Assembly (NCBI RefSeq): GCF_026341825.1
Contig: NZ_JAPENY010000001.1
Location: 992,001 to 1,056,000 of the forward strand
Reading direction: 5' to 3'
Source of the DNA: Streptomyces sp. NBC_00620
GTDB lineage: Bacteria > Actinomycetota > Actinomycetes > Streptomycetales > Streptomycetaceae
Length of the DNA stretch: 64,000 nucleotides
Shown: positions 52,524 to 60,580 of the stretch, piece by piece
Layout: each line of letters begins with the position of its first letter
Numbering within the stretch: position 1 is the stretch's first letter
Position numbers and translations under genes: made by a program
Notes under the pieces: generated by a model
Told to the model about the DNA's origin: nothing
Database searches by the model: none
The model's input: the letters and a program-made list of their open reading frames with translations, nothing else

Positions 52524-54451
52524 CCAGCCAGGTCAGTAGCGCAGCGGAACAGGCCGACGGAGCCGTCGTAGGAGAACAGCGCAAACCGGCAGGGGCGAAA
52601 GAGCTCCGCCGGCTGGACCGGGTGATCATCCGGTTCGCGGGTGACTCGGGTGACGGTATGCAGCTCACCGGAGACCGCTTCACCTCCGAGACGGCGTCCT
52701 TCGGCAACGACCTCTCGACCCTTCCGAACTTCCCCGCCGAAATCCGAGCGCCCGCAGGCACCCTGCCGGGCGTTTCGTCTTTCCAGCTGCACTTCGCGGA
52801 CCACGACATCCTCACCCCCGGCGACGCGCCCAACGTGCTCGTCGCCATGAACCCCGCCGCCCTGAAGGCGAACATCGCCGACGTACCGCGTGGCGCGGAG
52901 ATCATCGTCAACACCGACGAGTTCACCAAACGGGCGATGTCGAAGGTCGGTTACCCGACGAACCCCCTTGAGGACGGCTCCCTGGACGGCTACAGCGTCC
53001 ACCCCGTCCCGCTCACCACGATGACCGTCGAGGCGCTCAAGGAGTTCGACCTCTCCCGCAAGGAGGCCGAGCGCAGCAAGAACATGTTCGCCCTCGGACT
53101 GCTCTCCTGGATGTACCACCGGCCCACCGAGGGCACCGAGAAGTTCCTGAAGACCAAGTTCGCGAAGAAGCCGGAGATCGCCGCCGCCAACATCGCGGCG
53201 TTCAGGGCCGGTTGGAACTTCGGCGAGACCACGGAGGACTTCGCGGTCTCCTACGAGGTCGCCCCCGCCTCCCACACCTTCCCGACCGGCACCTACCGCA
53301 ACATCTCCGGGAACCTGGCCCTGTCGTACGGCCTGATCGCCGCCTCCCGGCAGGCGGACCTGCCGCTCTACCTCGGCTCGTACCCGATCACCCCGGCCTC
53401 CGACATCCTGCACGAGCTGTCCAAGCACAAGAACTTCGGCGTCCGCACCTTCCAGGCCGAGGACGAGATCGCCGGCATCGGCGCCGCGCTGGGCGCCGCC
53501 TTCGGCGGCTCGCTGGGCGTCACCACCACCTCCGGCCCCGGTGTCGCCCTCAAGTCCGAGACCATCGGCCTCGCCGTCTCCCTCGAACTGCCCCTGCTGG
53601 TCATCGACATCCAGCGCGGCGGCCCTTCGACCGGTCTGCCGACGAAGACGGAACAGGCCGATCTGCTGCAGGCCATGTTCGGCCGCAACGGCGAGGCCCC
53701 GGTCCCGATCGTCGCCCCCCGGACCCCCGCCGACTGCTTCGACGCCGCGATCGAGGCCGCCCGCATCGCCGTCACCTATCGCACCCCGGTGTTCCTGCTG
53801 AGCGACGGCTATCTGGCCAACGGCAGCGAACCGTGGCGGGTCCCGGACACCGACGAACTCCCCGACCTGCGTGTGCAGTTCGCCCAGGGGCCCAACCACA
53901 CCCTGGACGACGGCACCGAAGTCTTCTGGCCCTACAAGCGCGACCCCCAGACCCTCGCCCGCCCGTGGGCGATCCCGGGCACGCCGGGTCTGGAGCACCG
54001 CATCGGCGGCATCGAGAAGCAGGACGGCACGGGCAACATCTCCTACGACCCCGCCAACCACGACTTCATGGTCCGCACCCGCCAGGCCAAGGTCGACGGT
54101 ATCGACGTACCGGACGTGGAAGTCGACGACCTGTCCGGCACGGCCAACACCCTTGTCCTGGGCTGGGGTTCGACCTACGGACCCATCACGGCGGCGGTAC
54201 GGCGGCTGCGAGCGGCCGGGGACTCCATCGCGCAGGCCCACTTGCGGCACCTGAACCCGTTCCCGCGGAATCTGGGCGCGGTGTTGAAGCGTTACGACAA
54301 GGTGGTGATCCCCGAGATGAACCTCGGCCAGCTCGCCACACTCATCCGGGCGAAGTACCTGGTGGACGCCCACTCGTACAACCAGGTGAACGGCATGCCG
54401 TTCAAGGCTGAGCAGCTCGCCACGGCTCTCAAGGAGGCCATCGATGGCTGA
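52520..54451 (+). CDS. korA: 2-oxoglutarate:ferredoxin oxidoreductase, alpha subunit
   Basis: A 643-residue protein that fuses the gamma domain (about residues 25-210, beginning RVIIRFAGDSGDGMQLTGDR) to the alpha domain (about 230-600, with GNLALSYGLIAASRQADLPLY and TFQAEDEIAGIGAALGAAFGG). With KorB it converts 2-oxoglutarate and CoA to succinyl-CoA, reducing ferredoxin. The start is the GTG at 52520 after GGAGG. It overlaps korB by 8 bp. Substrate choice among 2-oxoacids is inferred from family and order. Confidence 0.93.
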   Translation: MTSQVSSAAEQADGAVVGEQRKPAGAKELRRLDRVIIRFAGDSGDGMQLTGDRFTSETASFGNDLSTLPNFPAEIRAPAGTLPGVSSFQLHFADHDILTPGDAPNVLVAMNPAALKANIADVPRGAEIIVNTDEFTKRAMSKVGYPTNPLEDGSLDGYSVHPVPLTTMTVEALKEFDLSRKEAERSKNMFALGLLSWMYHRPTEGTEKFLKTKFAKKPEIAAANIAAFRAGWNFGETTEDFAVSYEVAPASHTFPTGTYRNISGNLALSYGLIAASRQADLPLYLGSYPITPASDILHELSKHKNFGVRTFQAEDEIAGIGAALGAAFGGSLGVTTTSGPGVALKSETIGLAVSLELPLLVIDIQRGGPSTGLPTKTEQADLLQAMFGRNGEAPVPIVAPRTPADCFDAAIEAARIAVTYRTPVFLLSDGYLANGSEPWRVPDTDELPDLRVQFAQGPNHTLDDGTEVFWPYKRDPQTLARPWAIPGTPGLEHRIGGIEKQDGTGNISYDPANHDFMVRTRQAKVDGIDVPDVEVDDLSGTANTLVLGWGSTYGPITAAVRRLRAAGDSIAQAHLRHLNPFPRNLGAVLKRYDKVVIPEMNLGQLATLIRAKYLVDAHSYNQVNGMPFKAEQLATALKEAIDG

Positions 54452-55523
54452 GACGACCACGGAAGGCACGGGCTCGATCGAGGCGCTTTCTCTCGTCCCC
54501 AAGGCCGAGGCCAGGCAATCCATGAAGGACTTCAAGTCCGATCAGGAAGTGCGCTGGTGCCCCGGCTGCGGTGACTACGCGGTCCTCGCCGCGGTGCAGG
54601 GCTTCATGCCCGAACTGGGCCTGGCGAAGGAGAACATCGTCTTCGTCTCGGGCATCGGCTGCTCGTCCCGCTTCCCGTACTACATGAACACGTACGGGAT
54701 GCACTCCATCCACGGCCGCGCCCCCGCCATCGCCACCGGACTCGCCTCCAGCCGACGGGACTTGAGCGTATGGGTGGTGACCGGTGACGGCGACGCGCTG
54801 TCCATCGGCGGCAACCACCTCATCCACGCCCTGCGCCGCAATGTGAACCTCAAGATCCTGCTCTTCAACAACCGGATCTACGGTCTGACCAAGGGCCAGT
54901 ACTCGCCCACCTCCGAGGTCGGCAAGATCACCAAGTCGACGCCGATGGGCTCCCTGGACGCGCCCTTCAACCCGGTGTCCCTGGCGATCGGCGCGGAGGC
55001 CTCCTTCGTGGCCCGCACGGTCGACTCCGACCGCAAGCACCTCACCGAGGTGCTGCGCCAGGCCGCCGCCCACCCCGGCACCGCGCTCGTCGAGATCTAC
55101 CAGAACTGCAACATCTTCAACGACGGCGCCTTCGAGGTGCTGAAGGACAGGCAGCAGGCCGAGGAGGCAGTGATCCGGCTGGAGCACGGGCAGCCCATCC
55201 GCTTCGGCGCCGACGGCAACCGCGGTGTCGTACGCGATGAGCGGACCGGCGACCTCAAGGCCGTCACCGTCACCCCGGAGAACGAGGCGCAGATCCTGGT
55301 CCACGACGCGCACTCCGCGTCCCCGACCACCGCGTTCGCGCTCTCGCGGCTCGCCGACCCGGACACCCTGCACCACACCCCCATCGGCGTGTTCCGTTCC
55401 GTGGACCGGCCGGTCTACGACACCCAGATGTCGGACCAGCTCGACTCGGCCATCGAGCAGAACGGCAAGGGCGACCTCGCGGCGCTGCTCGCGGGCGGCG
55501 ACACCTGGACGGTCGTCGGCTAG
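54444..55523 (+). CDS. korB: 2-oxoglutarate:ferredoxin oxidoreductase, beta subunit
   Basis: A 359-residue thiamine-diphosphate-binding subunit. WCPGCGDYAVL (near residue 32) supplies two of the cysteines for the [4Fe-4S] cluster, and the thiamine motif is GDGDALSIGGNH followed by NNRIYGLTKGQ. A further Cys lies in EIYQNCNIFNDG. It forms the catalytic centre with KorA. The ATG lies inside korA's end, so translation is coupled. A hairpin terminator follows the stop. Confidence 0.94.
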   Translation: MAETTTEGTGSIEALSLVPKAEARQSMKDFKSDQEVRWCPGCGDYAVLAAVQGFMPELGLAKENIVFVSGIGCSSRFPYYMNTYGMHSIHGRAPAIATGLASSRRDLSVWVVTGDGDALSIGGNHLIHALRRNVNLKILLFNNRIYGLTKGQYSPTSEVGKITKSTPMGSLDAPFNPVSLAIGAEASFVARTVDSDRKHLTEVLRQAAAHPGTALVEIYQNCNIFNDGAFEVLKDRQQAEEAVIRLEHGQPIRFGADGNRGVVRDERTGDLKAVTVTPENEAQILVHDAHSASPTTAFALSRLADPDTLHHTPIGVFRSVDRPVYDTQMSDQLDSAIEQNGKGDLAALLAGGDTWTVVG

Positions 55524-55526
55524 TCC

Positions 55527-55554
55527 GGCCCGGTCCCGTACGTCCTACCGGGCC
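55527..55554. terminator. Bidirectional terminator between korB and the HxlR gene
   Basis: GGCCCGGT (55527-55534) pairs with ACCGGGCC (55547-55554), 4 bp past the korB stop and 8 bp before the convergent HxlR stop. Confidence 0.75.
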
Positions 55555-55561
55555 CGGGCCG

Positions 55562-55933
55562 TCAGGTGCGGGCCCTGTCGTACGTCTCGCGCGCCTTCAG
55601 CACGTCGTCCATCCGCTCGTTCGTCCAGGTCCCCAGCGCACTCACCAGCTGGGCGGCCTCGCGTCCCAGATCGGTGAGGGAGTAGTCGACCCGGGGCGGG
55701 ATCACCGGCTTGGCGTCGCGATGGACGAGACCGTCACGCTCCAGGGTCTGGAGGGTCTGGGTCAGCATCTTCTCGCTGACCCGGCCGATCGCGCGACGCA
55801 GCTCGCTGAAGCGGTACGAGCGTTCGTTCAGCTCGATCAGAACGAGGACGCCCCAGCGACTGGTGACGTGCTCCAGGACGAGGCGGTGCGGGCACATGGC
55901 CTCGCCCTCGAGGCTCCAGATACTTACGGACAT
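55562..55933 (-). CDS. HxlR-family transcriptional regulator
   Basis: A 123-residue winged helix-turn-helix protein. The HxlR start region CPHRLVLEHVTSRWGVLVLIEL carries the Cys that is redox-sensing in relatives such as HypR and QorR, and the wing region reads ERDGLVHRDAKPVIPPRVDYSLT. It is divergent from the quinone-oxidoreductase-like gene at 56023 and probably represses it until oxidised. The start may be 55933 or the ATG at 55897. Confidence 0.9.
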   Translation of the reverse strand: MSVSIWSLEGEAMCPHRLVLEHVTSRWGVLVLIELNERSYRFSELRRAIGRVSEKMLTQTLQTLERDGLVHRDAKPVIPPRVDYSLTDLGREAAQLVSALGTWTNERMDDVLKARETYDRART

Positions 55934-55936
55934 GCC

Positions 55937-55961
55937 AGTACCTTACTTCAAAGTGGGTACT
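55937..55961. promoter_or_regulatory. HxlR-type operator
   Basis: AGTACC (55937-55942) and GGTACT (55956-55961) with an inner ACTT-CA-AAGT form nested inverted repeats in the gap between the divergent HxlR and reductase genes. Confidence 0.7.
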
Positions 55962-56022
55962 TTCGAGAAGTTAGTGCAGCTCCTAGGGTGAGTGCCAAGC
56001 CACCCGCTAGGAGATATCAGTC

Positions 56023-56877
56023 ATGAGCATCGTCGTCACCGGAGCCACCGGAAACCTCGGCCGCCACGTCATCGAGGGCCTGCTGGAGAAGGTCCCGGCC
56101 GACCAGATCACCGCCGTCGTCCGCGACACGGAGAAGGCCGCCGGTTTCGCGGCCCGCGGCGTGAAGATCGCGGTAGCCGACTACAACGCCCCCGACACCT
56201 TCGACGGCGTCATCTCCGCCGGTGACAAGGTGCTGCTGATCTCCGGCAACGAGTTCCACCTCGGCCGCGTGGGCCAGCACAAGGTGGTCCTCGACGCCGC
56301 CAAGACCGCCGGGGCCGCGCTCCTCGCGTACACCAGCGCTCCCGGCAGCCTCACGGCCGCCCTGGCCGACGACCACCGGGCCACCGAGGCGGCGATCCTC
56401 GCGTCCGGTCTGCCGTACTCCCTGCTGCGCAACGGCTGGTACAACGAGAACTACACCGAGAACCTCGCCCCCGTCCTGGAGCACGGCGCCGTCGTCCAGG
56501 CCGCCGGCGAGGGCCGGATCGCCGCCGCCACGCGCGCCGACTACGCGGCCGCCGCCGTGGCGGTGCTGACCGGCGAGGGCCACGAGAACACGACGTACGA
56601 GCTGAGCGGCGACACCACGTTCGGCTTCGCCGAGTACGCCGCCGAGGTGGGCAGGCAGTCCGGCAAGGAGATCGCCTACAACGCCGTTCCCGCCGAGGTC
56701 TACACCGGCATCCTGACCGGCGCCGGGCTGCCCGAGGCCCTCGCCGCGATCCTGGCGGGTGTCGACGGGTCCATCGCGAAGGGCGAGCTGGCGGTCACGA
56801 CCGGCGACCTGTCCCGGCTGACCGGCCGCCCGACCACGCCGATCGCCGAGTCCATCGCGGCGGCACTGAAGGGCTGA
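56023..56877 (+). CDS. NAD(P)H:quinone oxidoreductase-like (NmrA/QOR2 family)
   Basis: A 284-residue Rossmann-fold protein with SIVVTGATGNLGRHVIEGL at the N-terminus and the QOR2-type middle region SGLPYSLLRNGWYNENYTENL. Relatives reduce quinones with NADPH and are induced by HxlR-type redox regulators. The GGAG site and ATG at 56023 are clear. It is divergent from the HxlR gene and followed by a terminator. Confidence 0.9.
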   Translation: MSIVVTGATGNLGRHVIEGLLEKVPADQITAVVRDTEKAAGFAARGVKIAVADYNAPDTFDGVISAGDKVLLISGNEFHLGRVGQHKVVLDAAKTAGAALLAYTSAPGSLTAALADDHRATEAAILASGLPYSLLRNGWYNENYTENLAPVLEHGAVVQAAGEGRIAAATRADYAAAAVAVLTGEGHENTTYELSGDTTFGFAEYAAEVGRQSGKEIAYNAVPAEVYTGILTGAGLPEALAAILAGVDGSIAKGELAVTTGDLSRLTGRPTTPIAESIAAALKG

Positions 56878-56910
56878 CTCCCCCTCGGGCCCTCGGTACC
56901 GCTCTCCGAA

Positions 56911-56958
56911 CCCCCGCCTGTAACGACCGTATGGCGATACGGGCATGACAGGCGGGGG
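56911..56958 (+). terminator. Terminator after the quinone-oxidoreductase gene
   Basis: An 11-bp outer stem (56911-56921 with 56948-56958) encloses an inner CCGTAT/ATACGG hairpin (56927-56942). Confidence 0.85.
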
Positions 56959-57018
56959 CGCTCGGCGTTACCTTCTTGAAGGCCGTACGGATACGGCCGA
57001 AGGGGCAAGGAGGACGCG

Positions 57019-58047
57019 GTGGCGGCGAAGGCCAGGGGCGAACAGCACATAGGTCTGCTGAACGGCATCGCGGCATACGGCATGTGGGGGCTCGTCCCCC
57101 TGTTCTGGCCGCTCCTGCAGCCTGCCGGGGCGGTCGAGATCCTCGCCCACCGGATGGTCTGGTCGCTGGCCTTCGTCGGGATCGCGCTCGTCGTGATGCG
57201 GCGCTGGGCCTGGGCCGGTGAGCTGATACGACAGCCGCGCAAGCTCGGACTGATCACGGTGGCCGCGGCCGTCATCACCGTGAACTGGGGCGTCTACATC
57301 TGGGCTGTGAACTCGGGTCACGTGGTCGAGGCCTCGCTGGGCTACTTCATCAACCCGCTGGTCACCATCGCGATGGGCGTGCTGATCCTCAAGGAGCGGA
57401 TGCGCCCCCTCCAGTGGACCGCGGTCGGCGTCGCCTTCGCAGCGGTGGTCGTCCTCACCCTCGGATACGGCAGCCCGCCGTGGATCTCCCTCATCCTCGC
57501 CTTCTCATTCGCCACCTACGGACTGGTGAAGAAGAAGGTCAACATCGGCGGCATCGAGTCGCTCGCCGCCGAGACGGCCATCCAGTTCCTGCCCGCCCTG
57601 GGCTTTCTGCTGTGGCTGGGGTCGTCCGGCAAGGCGACCTTCGGCACGGAGGGCGTGGGCCACATGGCGCTCCTCGCCGCGACGGGCGTGGTGACCGCGC
57701 TTCCGCTCGTCTGCTTCGGCGCGGCCGCGATCAGGGTCCCGCTGTCCACCCTGGGACTCCTCCAATACCTCGCCCCGGTCTTCCAGTTCCTCCTGGGCAT
57801 CCTCTACTTCCACGAGGCCATGCCGCCCGAGCGCTGGGCCGGGTTCGCACTGGTCTGGCTCGCGCTGTCGCTGCTCACCTTCGACGCGCTGCGCACCGCC
57901 CGCCGAGCGGCTCGCACGCTCAGGGCCGAGACCAGCGCGCCCAGGACCACCATCGCCACCGGCACGGTCAGCGCCGCCCGGAAGGCGGACAGCATCGCAT
58001 CCGGGTCATTGGCCGCAGACTCCGATCCCGTCGACGCCAAGCCGTAG
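57019..58047 (+). CDS. rarD: RarD (EamA-type) transporter with read-through tail
   Basis: A 342-residue membrane protein of the drug/metabolite transporter superfamily with about ten helices. The RarD signatures YGMWGLVPLFWPLL (helix 1) and ASLGYFINPLVTIAMGVLILKERM are present. Relatives are named for chloramphenicol sensitivity, but their substrates are uncertain. The family normally ends a little after LALSLLTFDALRTARRA (about residue 298). Here about 40 extra Ala/Ser-rich residues follow, and they lie antisense to the MFS gene. The GTG at 57019 is the start. Confidence 0.87.
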   Translation: MAAKARGEQHIGLLNGIAAYGMWGLVPLFWPLLQPAGAVEILAHRMVWSLAFVGIALVVMRRWAWAGELIRQPRKLGLITVAAAVITVNWGVYIWAVNSGHVVEASLGYFINPLVTIAMGVLILKERMRPLQWTAVGVAFAAVVVLTLGYGSPPWISLILAFSFATYGLVKKKVNIGGIESLAAETAIQFLPALGFLLWLGSSGKATFGTEGVGHMALLAATGVVTALPLVCFGAAAIRVPLSTLGLLQYLAPVFQFLLGILYFHEAMPPERWAGFALVWLALSLLTFDALRTARRAARTLRAETSAPRTTIATGTVSAARKADSIASGSLAADSDPVDAKP

Positions 58048-59291
58048 ACCGCGGTCACCGCCGAGATCCCGATCGCCGAGCCGAACTGCGTCGCCGTGTG
58101 CAGCAGCCCGCTCGCGAGCCCCTGCTCCGACTCGGCCACGCCGTCCGTCGCCGCGATCGTCAGCGGCCCGTAGGCGAGTGCGAACGCGGTCCCCGCGATG
58201 ATCAGGGTCGGGAACATCGCCGCGTACGACCAGTCCGCGCCGACGGGCAGGAACAGCCCGTACGCGATCACGGCAAGCACGAAGCCGCCGAGGATCACCC
58301 GCGCGTGGCCGAACCACTCGACCAGTTTCGGCGTGAGCGTCGGCGCGAGCACCGCGTCGCAGCCCATCACGATGAGCGCGATCGCCGTCTGGAGCGCCGA
58401 CCAGCCGCGCAGTTCCTGCAGATACAGCGTCAGCACGAACTGGAAGCCGAAGAAGGCGCCCACGAAGAGCAGGGCACCGAGGTCGGCACGGACCACCGAG
58501 CCGGTACGGAGGATGCCGAGGCGTACGAGGGGGGTGGCCGCGCGGCGTTCGACGACGACGAAGGTGGTGGCCAGGAGCAGCGCCGCGAGTGCCGCTGCCG
58601 CCGTCAACTGCCATTCATGCAGGCCGTGTTCGAGACGGAGGACGGTGTAGGCGGCGAGAAGCATGGCTCCGGCGGCGGTGACGGCGCCGGTGAGGTCGAA
58701 TCGCCGTTCTGTCGTACGGGGTTGGGGGCGCCCTTCCTGTACGGGGATCAGCCGGACCGCCGCGGCCAGGAGCGCGCCCGCCAGCAGGACCGGTGCGAAG
58801 AACACCCAGCGCCAGTCGAGTTCGGTGAGCAGGCCGCCGATGACGAGGCCGAGGGAGAAGCCGCCGGCCCCCGTGCCCGCGAAGACCAGCAGGGCCTTGT
58901 TGCGCTGGGGACCCTCCTCGTACGACGTCGTGATCAGGGACAGTGCCGCCGGGGTCATGAACGCGGCGGAGACTCCCGTGACGAAGCGGGCGACGATCAG
59001 CATCCAGCCCTCCGTGGCGAAGCCGCCGAGTCCGGAGAAGGCGATGAAGACCGTCAGCCAGATGAGGAACATCCGGCGGCGGCCGAGCAGGTCGGCGGCG
59101 CGTCCGCCGAGGAGGGTGAAGCCGGCGTAGCCGAGGACGTAGGCGCTCATCACCCAGGCCGCGCTGCCTGTGGTCAGGTCGAGGTCGGATCTGATGGAGG
59201 GGATCGCGACCGCGAGCATCGCGACGTCTGCGCCCTCCAAGAAGATCGTTCCGCAGAGGACGAGGAGCAGGGCCCAGGCTCGTTTACCCAC
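57804..59291 (-). CDS. MFS transporter (DHA2 type)
   Basis: A 495-residue membrane protein with about 14 helices, motif A (LLGGRAADLLGRRRMF) and a QacA-like start LVLCGTIFLEGADVAMLAVAIPSIRSDL. It should export drugs or metabolites. Its natural C-terminus probably ends near LSVRAARRAV; about 25 further Ser/Ala-rich residues are antisense to the end of rarD. It is divergent from the HxlR gene at 59382, which probably represses it. The gap between them holds a GTTAC/GTAAC inverted repeat. Confidence 0.9.
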   Translation of the reverse strand: MGKRAWALLLVLCGTIFLEGADVAMLAVAIPSIRSDLDLTTGSAAWVMSAYVLGYAGFTLLGGRAADLLGRRRMFLIWLTVFIAFSGLGGFATEGWMLIVARFVTGVSAAFMTPAALSLITTSYEEGPQRNKALLVFAGTGAGGFSLGLVIGGLLTELDWRWVFFAPVLLAGALLAAAVRLIPVQEGRPQPRTTERRFDLTGAVTAAGAMLLAAYTVLRLEHGLHEWQLTAAAALAALLLATTFVVVERRAATPLVRLGILRTGSVVRADLGALLFVGAFFGFQFVLTLYLQELRGWSALQTAIALIVMGCDAVLAPTLTPKLVEWFGHARVILGGFVLAVIAYGLFLPVGADWSYAAMFPTLIIAGTAFALAYGPLTIAATDGVAESEQGLASGLLHTATQFGSAIGISAVTAVYGLASTGSESAANDPDAMLSAFRAALTVPVAMVVLGALVSALSVRAARRAVRSASKVSSDSASQTSANPAQRSGGMASWK

Positions 59292-59313
59292 GGTGAACTC
59301 CTTTTGGACTGGG

Positions 59314-59358
59314 GGCGGTTACTCGGGTGAGGGTCGGTTCCCTCTTGTAACCACCGCC
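59314..59358. promoter_or_regulatory. Inverted repeat between MFS and HxlR genes
   Basis: GGCGGTTAC (59314-59322) and GTAACCACCGCC (59347-59358) form a GC-flanked GTTAC/GTAAC inverted repeat with a 24-bp spacer. Probable binding site of the divergent HxlR regulator. Confidence 0.6.
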
Positions 59359-59381
59359 AGCCTGCGGCAGCATCGACAGGC

Positions 59382-59822
59382 ATGGAAGAAGGCACTTCAA
59401 AGTCACTGAGTAACTGCGAAAGTACCGTCGACTACGGGGATGCGGACCCCTTCCAGTGGGACACCCGGGAGGACTGCGAGGTGCGGCAGATCCTCGACCG
59501 GATCGCCGACAAGTGGTCCCTGCTTGTGATCGCTCTGCTCGAGCAACGCGTGCTCCGGTTCACGGAGTTGCGGCGGGAGATCGACGGCGTCAGTCAGCGG
59601 ATGCTCACGGTTACCTTGCGGCAGCTTGAGCGGGACGGGCTGGTGAAGCGGACGGTTCATGCGGTGGTGCCGCCTCGGGTGGAGTACGAACTCACGCCGT
59701 TGGGTGGGACGTTGCATGCGACCATCCAGTCGCTGGTGACGTGGACGGAGGTCCATCGGGGGGAGATTGCTTCGGCTCGGGTGGCTTATGACTCGCGGGG
59801 GTCTGCGGTCGGGGGTGGGTGA
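59382..59822 (+). CDS. HxlR-family transcriptional regulator
   Basis: A 146-residue winged helix-turn-helix protein (EVRQILDRIADKWSLLVIAL, then QRMLTVTLRQLERDGLVKRT). A Cys lies just before the domain (TREDCEV), where HxlR proteins carry their sensing cysteine, and another near residue 12. It is divergent from the MFS gene and probably controls it. The ATG at 59382 has little ribosome-site support but no better start exists. An intergenic repeat follows. Confidence 0.9.
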   Translation: MEEGTSKSLSNCESTVDYGDADPFQWDTREDCEVRQILDRIADKWSLLVIALLEQRVLRFTELRREIDGVSQRMLTVTLRQLERDGLVKRTVHAVVPPRVEYELTPLGGTLHATIQSLVTWTEVHRGEIASARVAYDSRGSAVGGG

Positions 59823-59828
59823 CGGCGG

Positions 59829-59930
59829 GTTTTTCGCCCCCTCCGCCCCTTCCCGTCCCGTTCCTGGGGGCTCCGCCCCCAGACCCCCGTTCGCCCGAAG
59901 GGCTCGTCCTCAAACGCCGGACGGGCTGGA
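59829..59930. repeat. Streptomyces intergenic repeat, second copy
   Basis: TTTTTCGCCCCC, a TGGGGGCTCCGCCCCCA hairpin and CTCAAACGCCGGACGGGCTG, the same three parts in the same order as 51345-51450. A degenerate third tail (CCCTCAAGCGTCCGGCGTGCTGG) follows at about 59945. Confidence 0.8.
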
Positions 59931-59946
59931 ACCGAAAGGCTCGCCC

Positions 59947-60558
59947 TCAAGCGTCCGGCGTGCTGGAGCGGGCCCGGTGTGCGCGGACCTTGTTGAGGTT
60001 GCCGCAGTGTTCCATGGCGCACCAGCGGCGGCGGCCGGGGCGGGATGTGTCCACGAAGAGCAGGTAGCAGTTGTGGGATCCGCATTCGCGAATGCGGTCG
60101 GCGTGCGGGCCGGTGAAGAGGTCCACGGCGTCGCGCGCGACCGTGGAGAGAAGCTGCGTGCCCGTGGCTCCGGGGGCCCAGGCGCGGGTGCCGTCCGGCT
60201 CGATGCGGGCGGCGAGCGGGGGTTCGGCCGCGGCCGCGTTGACGACGGCCAGGTCGCGGGGGTTCGGGGGGCGGCCGTGCGCGCGGTCGGCCGTCAGCAG
60301 GAACAGGGCGTCACGAACCGACCGTGTGCGCTCCAACTCCTGCTGGGTTATGGACAGTTCGAGTCCGGGTGACAGACGGCTCCGGTCCGCCCAGCGGGCC
60401 AGGTCGGACGGCTCGTGCAGCACCTCGTAGCGGGCGAACTCGCCCGGACCGCCGGTCGTCAGCAGCTCCAGGCAGAGCGCTCCCGGGTCGAAGCGGAAGG
60501 CCTTTCCGCCGTGCGACACGAGGGTCATCCCTGGCGATTCCATTGCGCGCTCGCTCAC
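59947..60558 (-). CDS. CGNR zinc-finger protein
   Basis: A protein of about 203 residues with an N-terminal ABATE-type domain (about 15-140) and a C-terminal CGNR zinc finger: CGSHNCYLLFVDTSRPGRRR, then WCAMEHCGNLNKVR with the CGN core. Such proteins are thought to be small-molecule-responsive regulators. The GTG at 60558 fits (VSERAMESPG); the ATG at 60543 is an alternative. The longer start at 60615 would cross the divergent palindrome and is unlikely. It is divergent from a VOC gene. Confidence 0.88.
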   Translation of the reverse strand: MSERAMESPGMTLVSHGGKAFRFDPGALCLELLTTGGPGEFARYEVLHEPSDLARWADRSRLSPGLELSITQQELERTRSVRDALFLLTADRAHGRPPNPRDLAVVNAAAAEPPLAARIEPDGTRAWAPGATGTQLLSTVARDAVDLFTGPHADRIRECGSHNCYLLFVDTSRPGRRRWCAMEHCGNLNKVRAHRARSSTPDA

Positions 60559-60579
60559 GTAACCACTATAAGTGGTTAC
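60559..60579. promoter_or_regulatory. Perfect 9-3-9 operator at the divergent starts
   Basis: GTAACCACT (60559-60567), spacer ATA, AGTGGTTAC (60571-60579). The arms are perfect. The palindrome fills the whole gap between the CGNR start and the VOC ATG at 60581, so both genes would be leaderless and shut by one bound dimer. Confidence 0.8.
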
Positions 60580-60580
60580 C

